A stretch of 21,359 bases of DNA from an uncultured bacterium (lineage in GTDB: Bacteria > Bacteroidota > Bacteroidia > Bacteroidales > Bacteroidaceae). The notes beneath the pieces are model-generated. The model saw nothing but the letters and a program-made list of their open reading frames with translations. It searched no databases and had not been told where the DNA came from. The stretch's first letter is position 1, and the number at the start of each line of letters is the position of its first letter. The DNA lies in the NCBI GenBank assembly GCA_945788485.1, contig CALZMB010000005.1:1-21359 (forward strand), read 5' to 3'. Position numbers and translations under genes: made by a program. Of this stretch, positions 7,712 through 13,601 are shown piece by piece.

Positions 7712-7719
7712 CAAAGTTA
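7712..7719 (-). promoter_or_regulatory. Candidate rpoD -7 promoter element
   Basis: The minus strand reads TAACTTTG followed by C, matching TAnnTTTG, 60 nt upstream of the rpoD ATG. A convincing -33 TTTG is not seen. Confidence 0.5.
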
Positions 7720-7937
7720 TAAAAAATATTTCATATAATAATGTGTGACACCTGCGGGTTAATCATAATTAACTAAATTTACGCTTACATAACCCTTTTT
7801 TTGCTCTTCAGCGAATGTGTGTTGTCACAAGGAAATGTTTTCTGTGTTTCATTCTGTATATGCTTCTGTTACTTCTTTCCGCTCGGCAGGTCTTCCTCCT
7901 GACCCAATGCCCCGCCTTAATCAACATACCATGTCTC

Positions 7938-8051
7938 ATGCTAAAATAGTATCAGACGCTGCCAGAAAAAGGCGCGTATGATACCATTTTGACATGGAAA
8001 AAACGCCGTAAAACCCATCGCGTCTTCCTGACATCGGTTTTACGGCGTTTT
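7938..8051. repeat. Two adjacent long hairpins, possible bidirectional terminator or small RNA end
   Basis: The first hairpin spans 7938-7996. Outer CATG/CATG, then AAAATAGTATCA (7943-7954) with TGATACCATTTT (7979-7990) and a GC-rich inner stem enclose the loop AGAAAAA. The second pairs AAAACGCCGTAAAAC (8000-8014) perfectly with 8037-8051, giving A/T runs at both edges, as in a two-way intrinsic terminator. No coding gene ends here. The nearest gene on either side is transcribed away (rpoD) or lies 0.7 kb off. Confidence 0.7.
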
Positions 8052-8166
8052 CTCGTTATTTTCTTTTGTGTTATGTATGTTCTTGATTCTCAATAAGCTA
8101 CATGATTTTCTGAATTACAGTCTTGTCTTTTTGTTGTCAAAAACCATGCAAAACATTTCCAATATA

Positions 8167-8244
8167 GTCAATCTTGCATCGTCATCAAGTCAATATTGCA
8201 GGCTCACAAAGTCAATCTTGCAGCCTAATATTGACTATTTTGCC
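8167..8244 (+). repeat. 22-nt iteron-like direct repeats, three clear copies plus one degenerate
   Basis: GTCAATCTTGCA at 8167, GTCAATATTGCA at 8189 and GTCAATCTTGCA at 8211 are spaced exactly 22 nt apart. A weaker fourth match (8 of 12) starts at 8233. The second copy also pairs with AATATTGAC at 8227-8235, so the block can form a hairpin. Spacing of two helical turns is typical of protein-binding arrays, but no partner gene is obvious. Confidence 0.8.
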
Positions 8245-8508
8245 TCTCAAAACACTCAAAAAAGCACTGTGAACGGCAATAAACGGCATCGCAAACCGCA
8301 TTTCCTTGTTGGATGACACGATTTTTCATGAGTTCGCAAGTGTGCAAGAAAGTGTCAGCCGCTGTGTGCAATGATATTATTATTGTAGGATTTGATTCTT
8401 TTTCTCCTTTGTTATGTTGGCTCAAAGGGAAATAATTGTAAGGCCGCCAAATATTAGCCCCCAACTTTTTAGGGCACTATGGAAATCCTGTGTCAACTGG
8501 AAAAACAA

Positions 8509-8584
8509 AAACAGAAATAAACCTATTCAGTTGACAAGTTGACGAGTTGACAAGTTGACGAGTTGATATTTTTTATTTCTGTTT
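8509..8584. repeat. 13-bp inverted repeat enclosing a reversed family A array
   Basis: AAACAGAAATAAA (8509-8521) and TTTATTTCTGTTT (8572-8584) are perfect inverted repeats. The space between them is mostly a family A array in minus orientation (8530-8566). The arrangement resembles a small flanked cassette or a hairpin with the array in its loop. Confidence 0.85.
8530..8566 (-). repeat. Family A array, copy 3a (reverse orientation)
   Basis: The plus strand reads alternating GTTGACAA and GTTGACGA units, the reverse complement of the 8-nt family A subunits. Unlike the copies in the mazG, rnz, ispE and leu regions, this one is inverted. Confidence 0.9.
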
Positions 8585-8597
8585 ATGAGTTTTTTTT

Positions 8598-8697
8598 CAC
8601 GACAACATAGACAACAACGACAACATTGATGCCGGCTAACTGCGTCCGTGATAAATCACGGCAACAGTGACAACACTTGAGGCACAGAGGGTGTACA
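8598..8697 (+). repeat. Family B interspersed repeat, copy 1
   Basis: It begins with TTCACGACAACA and 9-nt GACAACAAN-type units, has the palindrome CCGTGATAAATCACGG at 8646-8661, then GGCAAC, ACAACACTTGAG and CACAGAGG. The same order recurs at about 21080-21190 in the same orientation. Degenerate inverted pieces are seen at 20430-20720. Confidence 0.9.
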
Positions 8698-8710
8698 ATG
8701 TAGTTTTTTT

Positions 8711-8741
8711 AGTTAACAAGTAAAACAAGTTGACGAGTTGA
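8711..8741 (-). repeat. Family A array, copy 3b (short, reverse orientation)
   Basis: AGTTAACAAGT and AAGTTGACGAGTTG are reverse-complement family A subunits. It lies 40 nt from the 3' end of the transposase-like gene. Confidence 0.75.
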
Positions 8742-8780
8742 ATGTACTGTGAACTAAAAATCACCATCATTGTGGAACTT

Positions 8781-9911
8781 TTATTTCTCACACCTGCTAA
8801 TCAGTTCCAGCATCATGTTTCCTGCCACGAATCTCCATCTTGCTGAAGAGTGGGGCAGGGGAGAGTATTCAAACCCTTTCAGCTCGCTTTTCCGCCTCAG
8901 CTCCTCTTCTGTTTTGCTCACCACCCTCTCGTCTTCGTAGTTGCCCGGGCATGGGGCGATCACAAGCAGTCGTCCCTCAGCGCAGGCTTTGTTGTATATG
9001 CCGCCCGGGAGGAAATGCCTCTCCATGTCGCTGCCTCGTGCCGGGAAACCGTTGTGCATCATCACCACCAACGTCAGTCCTCCCTGCCTCACTTCTCTTG
9101 CCGCCATTCTCTCGCCTTTGCTTATCGGCGCGACGTAGATGACGGTGCCGGTCTTCGCCATCCTTGTCACGTTCTTCACCTCTTGGGCTATCTGTTCGTC
9201 AGACAGTTTTCGCGACAGGGCGACGACGTGACGGTCGGGATAGTCGAGGATGCGCGTTTTCCCCATAGCATGGAAAGAGAGGCCGTTGAACTCTATCTTG
9301 CGGACGGTGACGTACATATACGGGTCTGCCATCCGCAGCATCTCGTTCTTCGGGTTGGCTTGGAGATAATTCTTTGTGTCTTTCAGCTGTTCTGCGAACG
9401 ACAGCACCTTCACACTCGGTTTCCCGAAAAGGCTGCCGCTTCCGTATCCCGCGCTTTGGCTGTCATCTTCTGCCGCCATTCCGTATTCAATGTCATCTTC
9501 GCTGTCATTCAAGTTGTTGCATGTCTTTTCTGTGTGTTTTTCTTTATTGTGTGTGGCAGCATCCAGTTCTTCTGCCCTCATGCCGCAAATCCTTGCAAAC
9601 TCGTTTGCCACAGCCTTTATGTTATGCTTGAAACTGTCCAAGCACCACACTAAGGCATGGAAATGGTCGGGCATAATCTGTTTCGACACGACGAACATTC
9701 CGCCGTATCTCTCTCTCAGGCTGTCAAACAGCCTTGCCACTTCGTGTCCAAGTTCTGTTTCTTCTGTGATGGCTTCGAAATCCGTGTCGTCAAGGCGGCG
9801 TCCTTCTTTCAGCCTGCATAATTGTTTCTCCTTTCCCTTCACTCTAAAAGTAAGGAGATACACTCCGCCGCCGTTATATAGTTCCTCGTCTGTCTTGTCT
9901 GGAAAAATCAT
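8781..9911 (-). CDS. REP-associated (Y1/HUH-type) transposase-like protein with C-terminal Rossmann/DprA-like domain
   Basis: A 376-residue protein. The N-terminal part resembles IS200-type Y1 transposases of the RAYT group: strand VYLLTFRVKG near residue 17 and QIMPDHFHALVW (His83 and His85 form the HUH metal site). The usual NP motif is at 181-187 (NYLQANP). A low-complexity acidic insert occupies about residues 120-160. The catalytic tyrosine usually lies 12-18 residues before the NP motif; here that stretch (LFGKPSVKVLSFAEQL) has none. Y143, Y156 or Y182 are the remaining candidates. Residues ~225-320 (SRKLSDEQIAQEV, GTVIYVAPISKGERMAAREV, ACAEGRLLVIAP) resemble a Rossmann/DprA-like fold seen, from memory, in related Bacteroidota proteins. 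The gene is flanked by family A arrays in opposite orientations. The 5' array starts within ~35 nt of the ATG, probably overlapping its promoter. Family identity is fairly sure; activity is not. Confidence 0.8.
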   Translation of the reverse strand: MIFPDKTDEELYNGGGVYLLTFRVKGKEKQLCRLKEGRRLDDTDFEAITEETELGHEVARLFDSLRERYGGMFVVSKQIMPDHFHALVWCLDSFKHNIKAVANEFARICGMRAEELDAATHNKEKHTEKTCNNLNDSEDDIEYGMAAEDDSQSAGYGSGSLFGKPSVKVLSFAEQLKDTKNYLQANPKNEMLRMADPYMYVTVRKIEFNGLSFHAMGKTRILDYPDRHVVALSRKLSDEQIAQEVKNVTRMAKTGTVIYVAPISKGERMAAREVRQGGLTLVVMMHNGFPARGSDMERHFLPGGIYNKACAEGRLLVIAPCPGNYEDERVVSKTEEELRRKSELKGFEYSPLPHSSARWRFVAGNMMLELISRCEK

Positions 9912-9944
9912 TTCTCGGTCTTTCTTGGTATAAAAATTATCTAT

Positions 9945-10090
9945 GTCAACTCGTCAACTAAAAGGTATCAACTTGTCAACTAAAAAGCATTAACTTGTCA
10001 ACTAAATAGTATCAACTTGTCAACTTGTTTACTTGTTTACTCGTCAACTAAATAGTATCAACTCGTCAACTTGTTTACTTGTCAACTAAA
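9945..10090 (+). repeat. Family A tandem array, copy 4
   Basis: At 146 nt this is the longest array, made of CAACT, TTACT and TAACT cores with CGT/TGT and AAAA(N)NTAT spacers. It separates the transposase-like gene from the Nudix gene. It overlaps the last 16 bases of the Nudix reading frame, so the final residues VDK and the stop are encoded by repeat sequence. Confidence 0.95.
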
Positions 10091-10659
10091 GAAAAGTATT
10101 CGTTCTCGAAATTAGGCGTGAAGACACCCTTGCCCATGTTGTCCCTCAGCTCTTTTGCGGTCCAGAATCTCCCGCCGTTCAGTTCTTCCTCGTTGGGTTT
10201 CACCTCACCGTCATAGACTGTAGAGAAGACGAACACCAGCTCGCGTTCTCTCCCGCTTTTGAAGAGATAGAATCCGTGGAAGACAGGCTTGAAATCTTCT
10301 ATGCCCAGCTCTTCCCTCACTTCCCGTCTGAGAGCTTTCTTTATCGGACTGTTCTCTGCAGGCTCTTCCCTGTTGTCGTCAGACGGCGCGAAGAGAGATG
10401 CCAGCAGCGTGCCGTCGTCGCCAAAACACTCGTCGTAGTCTATATGTCCCCCTACGGCGGTGTCCCATTTCCCGGGTTGTATGTCTTTCCATTCGGGACG
10501 TTGCTGCAAATACAGCTCGCCCTTTGTGTTGAAGACATGGAGATGCACCACGGGGTGGATATGCCCTCCGCCGCCATGAGCCTCCTTGCGTGTGATGTGT
10601 CCTTTGATATACCCTTTGTCGTCGATCAGCGGAAAGAGTTCGTCTTTGTTGTCTCCCAT
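10075..10659 (-). CDS. Nudix hydrolase with an extended Nudix box
   Basis: A 194-residue Nudix-fold protein. The first third (FPLIDDKGYIKGHITRKEAH, then HPVVHLHVFNTKGELYLQQR and QPGKWDTAVGGHID) resembles IPP-isomerase-like and related Nudix proteins. The Nudix box is recognisable but split. GHIDYDE (Gly71 to Glu77) supplies the G-x5-E half and REVREELGI (112-120) the catalytic half. The gap between them is 34 residues instead of 7, about 27 extra (CFGDDGTLLASLFAPSDD and onward). The catalytic glutamates E113, E116 and E117 are intact. It starts 5 nt after ispE stops, so it is in the same operon; this hints at an isoprenoid substrate, but a diphosphate sanitising role is equally possible. Its stop codon lies in a family A array. 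Confidence 0.87.
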   Translation of the reverse strand: MGDNKDELFPLIDDKGYIKGHITRKEAHGGGGHIHPVVHLHVFNTKGELYLQQRPEWKDIQPGKWDTAVGGHIDYDECFGDDGTLLASLFAPSDDNREEPAENSPIKKALRREVREELGIEDFKPVFHGFYLFKSGRERELVFVFSTVYDGEVKPNEEELNGGRFWTAKELRDNMGKGVFTPNFENEYFSLVDK

Positions 10660-10664
10660 TTTCT

Positions 10665-11525
10665 TTACAGTCTTATAACGAAAACTTTATGCGTGTTGAA
10701 TATATCTTTGATGTCTAAGGGGTTATCTTTGAATATGCCATAGATTGTAGAACCGCTGCCGGACATCAGCGCGAACTCCGCGCCGCATTCGTACAGTTTC
10801 TCTTTTATCTCCCTCAGTACCGGGAAGGTCTTGAACACTGGCTCCTCGAAGTCGTTCGTCAGTCTGCCGCGCCATTCCTTAACAGGCAGTTTCACCACGT
10901 CGGCGCAGCACTCTTCCGGTTTCTTCGGGGTGATGGCTCTGTATGCCGCCGCCGTAGATACCGCCACGTCGGGTTTCACCAGCACGATATAATATCCCTT
11001 CATGGGATTCATGCGTCTGTCCACAGGCCGCAGCTTTTCTCCTATCCCCGTCGCGAACGCCGGTTCTGACGTGATGAAGAAAGGACAGTCTGCCCCAAGC
11101 TTTGCGGCATAACGCTCCATCTCAGGTATGCCCATGTTCAGGCGGAACCGCTCGTCGAGCAGGCGTATCATCGCGGCCGCGTCGCTCGACCCTCCGCCCA
11201 GGCCCGCTTCTGACGGGATGTTCTTTATCAGATGAGCATGGACGCGCGGGATGTCGAAATCTTTGCGTACGATGTTGTATGCGCGCACCACGAGATTCTC
11301 CTGCTCTTCACACATCTCGCAGTGTGCAAGCCTGCCGTCAATGTTCGTCTTCACAAGCAGGTCGCAGTCCACGTCAGAGGGGAAATTCTTGTCCATCAGC
11401 TTCACCTCAAGCGCGTCGCACAATGGCACGGGGTAGAACACTGTCTCGATGTCATGGTATCCGTCGCTGCGACGATTCACGACATTCAGGCCGAGATTGA
11501 TTTTGCAACAAGGAAAAGTAATCAT
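10665..11525 (-). CDS. ispE: 4-diphosphocytidyl-2-C-methyl-D-erythritol kinase
   Basis: GHMP kinase of the non-mevalonate (MEP) pathway. It phosphorylates CDP-methylerythritol with ATP on the way to IPP and DMAPP. The 286-residue product begins MITFPCCKINLGLNVVNRRSDGYHDIETVF, containing the conserved K-I-N-L-G-L and DGYH-x-I motifs. The ATP-binding GHMP motif IPSEAGLGGGSSDAAA is at about residues 103-118. The C-terminal glycine motif ALMSGSGSTIYGIF is present. A well-formed promoter (TTTG, 20-nt spacer, TAACTTTG) lies upstream, back to back with the dnaB promoter. The Nudix gene follows after 5 nt. Confidence 0.96.
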   Translation of the reverse strand: MITFPCCKINLGLNVVNRRSDGYHDIETVFYPVPLCDALEVKLMDKNFPSDVDCDLLVKTNIDGRLAHCEMCEEQENLVVRAYNIVRKDFDIPRVHAHLIKNIPSEAGLGGGSSDAAAMIRLLDERFRLNMGIPEMERYAAKLGADCPFFITSEPAFATGIGEKLRPVDRRMNPMKGYYIVLVKPDVAVSTAAAYRAITPKKPEECCADVVKLPVKEWRGRLTNDFEEPVFKTFPVLREIKEKLYECGAEFALMSGSGSTIYGIFKDNPLDIKDIFNTHKVFVIRL

Positions 11526-11598
11526 AGCTTTGTATTGTTGTTATGCACACCAACTGTTTTGCCGAGGCCCTAAACTGTTGCGTGCCGATTTTTCTACG

Positions 11599-11630
11599 CA
11601 AAGTTACTTATTATTTTCGTATGTGACAAA
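11599..11630 (-). promoter_or_regulatory. ispE promoter (-33 TTTG, -7 TAACTTTG)
   Basis: The minus strand reads TTTG (11630-11627), a 20-nt spacer and TAACTTTG (11606-11599), a full match to the Bacteroidota housekeeping consensus. It lies 74 nt upstream of the ispE ATG. Confidence 0.8.
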
Positions 11631-11648
11631 TAATAATATGGAATATTT

Positions 11649-11679
11649 TTTGAAATTGAAAATAATTTGCTTAACTTTG
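11649..11679 (+). promoter_or_regulatory. dnaB promoter (-33 TTTG, -7 TAACTTTG)
   Basis: TTTG (11649-11652), a 19-nt spacer and TAACTTTG (11672-11679) match the consensus fully. Transcription would start near 11686, just before the MITE-like element, so the dnaB leader would contain that element. Its -33 box is 18 nt from that of ispE. Confidence 0.8.
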
Positions 11680-11695
11680 CAGCCGTTTAGCCTCA

Positions 11696-11862
11696 GTAAG
11701 TAGGTGTGCATAATTATTTTACAATGATTGTATTGGATAGTGATGCAGTATCAATATGTGATATAAAGGAGTGTAGCGACTCCTACTCGACTGTTATCAT
11801 GTGCTGATAATGCGCAGCAGGCATTTCAAGGATTATATAAATAATTATGCACACCTACTTAC
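11696..11862. mobile_element. MITE-like element in the dnaB leader
   Basis: This 167-bp segment is bounded by 24-bp perfect inverted repeats (11696-11719 and 11839-11862) whose ends read GTAAGTAGGTGTGCATAATT. It has two internal hairpins: GGAGT/ACTCC (11768-11783) and TTATCA/TGATAA (11794-11810). It encodes no transposase. A TA dinucleotide lies at the edge of each arm, which would fit TA-targeting (IS630/mariner-type) insertion, but this is ambiguous because the arms are palindromic. A 27-codon ATG frame (11724-11807) lies inside. Confidence 0.8.
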
Positions 11863-11923
11863 AATCAGTGTTTCCCCTATATAATAAGGCAGGCGTACAT
11901 TAATATATATATCCATCCACGAC

Positions 11924-13465
11924 ATGAGACCTCAGAATCCTACCAACCGCCGCAGCGCAAAACCTGCGCCCATCGACACCACATACGGCCATCTGCCGCC
12001 GCAGGCCACCGAGATAGAGCAAGTCGTTCTCGGAGCCTTGCTCATCGACACCGAGGCTTTCGGCCTCGTCAGCGAGACGCTCCATCCCGAGACATTCTAC
12101 GACCCGCGCCATGAGAAAATCTTCCAGGCCATCCAGAACCTGAACATGAGCGAGCGGCCTGCCGACATTCTCACCGTCAGCCAGGAGCTGCGCAAGATGG
12201 GCGAACTGGAGAAGGCGGGAGGGATGCCGTATCTCATCGAACTGTCGTCGATGGTCTCCTCGTCTGCCAATGTGGAATACCACAGCCGCATCCTCGCCCA
12301 GAAGTCGATGGCGCGCCAGCTCATCACATACGCCAGCAACATTGAGACGAAGGCGTTCGACGAGACTGTCGATACCGACGAACTGATTCAGGAGGCAGAA
12401 GGTGCCCTCTTCGAACTCTCGCAGAAGAACATGAAGCAGGACTACACCCAAATCGACCCGGTGGTGAAGAAAGCCTACGAGATTCTGCAGAAAGCGGCCG
12501 CGCAGTCGGGCGGCCTCACCGGCATACCGTCAGGCCTTGACGACCTCGATGCCGTCACATCTGGATGGCAGCCATCTGACCTCGTCATCATCGCCGGACG
12601 ACCTGCCATGGGAAAGACATCCTACGCCCTCTCTGTCGCGAAGAACATAGCGGTAGATTATCGCATACCCATCGCCTTCTTCTCTCTTGAGATGAGCAAT
12701 GTGCAGCTTGTCAACCGCCTCATCTCAAACGTCTGTGAGATTCCGGGCAACAAGATTCTCAACGGCCAGCTGACGGATGAAGAATGGGCACGCCTCGACC
12801 AGAACATCCGCAAGATGGACGGCGCGCCGCTCTATATCGACGACACGCCGGGACTGTCTGTCTTTGAACTGCGCACCAAGGCGAGACGCCTCGTCAAAGA
12901 GAAAGGCGTGAAAATCATCATGATCGACTATCTCCAGCTCATGAACGCCAACGGAATGCGCTTCAACTCGCGACAAGAGGAGGTCTCTACTATCTCGCGC
13001 TCGCTGAAAGGTCTGGCGAAAGAGCTCGACATTCCTATCCTCGCGCTCTCGCAGCTCAACCGCTCGGTGGAAAGCCGTGGCGACGGTGAGACGAAAGGCA
13101 TCGACTCGAAACGTCCGCAACTCTCCGACCTCCGCGAATCGGGCGCCATCGAGCAGGATGCAGATATGGTGCAGTTCGTACACCGACCGGAATACTATCA
13201 CATCTACGAAGACAACGGACAGGACCTCAGAGGCATGGCGCAGATCATCATCGCCAAGCACCGTAAGGGCGCGACGAAAGACGTGCTGCTCTCGTTCCGC
13301 GGAGAATTTACACGCTTTGCCAACAAGAACGAACGCGCAGCAGGCTCTATTACAACAGGCGACGCTGGAGGCGAGATACGCGAATCATCTTTGAGCAGTT
13401 TCGCCGGCGACCCCTTCGGCAGCATTGAGCCGCCGGCACCCGGCTTAGACGATATGCCGTATTGA
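11924..13465 (+). CDS. dnaB: Replicative DNA helicase DnaB
   Basis: Hexameric 5'-3' helicase that unwinds DNA ahead of the replisome. The 513-residue product has the DnaB N-terminal domain (PPQATEIEQVVLGALLIDTEAF, then HPETFYDPRHEKIFQAI) and a RecA-like C-terminal domain. The Walker A motif AGRPAMGKTS is near residues 222-231. Walker B is in KIIMIDYLQLMN, followed by SRSLKGLAKELDIPILALSQLNR and the arginine-finger region RPQLSDLRESGAIEQDAD. No intein is present. The C-terminal tail is glycine/serine-rich and low-complexity. The ATG at 11924 is chosen because it opens the charged N-terminal tail. The gene has its own promoter, separated from the start by a MITE-like element. leuA follows after 136 nt with a promoter of its own. 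Confidence 0.97.
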   Translation: MRPQNPTNRRSAKPAPIDTTYGHLPPQATEIEQVVLGALLIDTEAFGLVSETLHPETFYDPRHEKIFQAIQNLNMSERPADILTVSQELRKMGELEKAGGMPYLIELSSMVSSSANVEYHSRILAQKSMARQLITYASNIETKAFDETVDTDELIQEAEGALFELSQKNMKQDYTQIDPVVKKAYEILQKAAAQSGGLTGIPSGLDDLDAVTSGWQPSDLVIIAGRPAMGKTSYALSVAKNIAVDYRIPIAFFSLEMSNVQLVNRLISNVCEIPGNKILNGQLTDEEWARLDQNIRKMDGAPLYIDDTPGLSVFELRTKARRLVKEKGVKIIMIDYLQLMNANGMRFNSRQEEVSTISRSLKGLAKELDIPILALSQLNRSVESRGDGETKGIDSKRPQLSDLRESGAIEQDADMVQFVHRPEYYHIYEDNGQDLRGMAQIIIAKHRKGATKDVLLSFRGEFTRFANKNERAAGSITTGDAGGEIRESSLSSFAGDPFGSIEPPAPGLDDMPY

Positions 13466-13520
13466 CGGACTTGCTTTTTGGTGAAATAATTGCATTGGAG
13501 ATAAAAATAATTACAATTTG

Positions 13521-13552
13521 TTTGTATATTTCGAAATTTAATTGTAATTTTG
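13521..13552 (+). promoter_or_regulatory. leu operon promoter (-33 TTTG, -7 TAATTTTG)
   Basis: TTTG (13521-13524), a 20-nt spacer and TAATTTTG (13545-13552) precede leuA by 49 nt. I see no leader peptide or attenuator hairpin in the short leader, so regulation is not evident from sequence. Confidence 0.8.
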
Positions 13553-13601
13553 CAGTCTCAAAGGTAAAAAGATAGAAAATCAAAACTTTTTCTTAAATAA
13601 A

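Larger units (their letters stand above)
7653..8780. other. Gene-free 1.1 kb region between the transposase-like gene and rpoD
   Basis: I see no credible coding sequence here. The short open frames (for example 8068-8316) overlie repeats and have no recognisable protein features. The region contains the rpoD promoter, two hairpins (7938-8051), a 22-nt tandem repeat (8167-8244), family A arrays in reverse orientation (8530-8566, 8711-8741) and a family B element (about 8598-8697). Nothing further is seen at about 7745-7930 or 8245-8490. Confidence 0.7.

Noticed and set aside
8068..8316. 82-codon open frame on the plus strand
   Set aside because: It overlaps the 22-nt iterons, has no protein features and has no supported promoter.
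8850..9653. 267-codon open frame on the plus strand
   Set aside because: Antisense shadow of the same gene; long only because of the codon bias on the other strand.
9376..9933. 185-codon open frame on the plus strand
   Set aside because: It is antisense to the transposase-like gene, is serine/leucine-rich as expected of a shadow, and lacks any recognisable domain.
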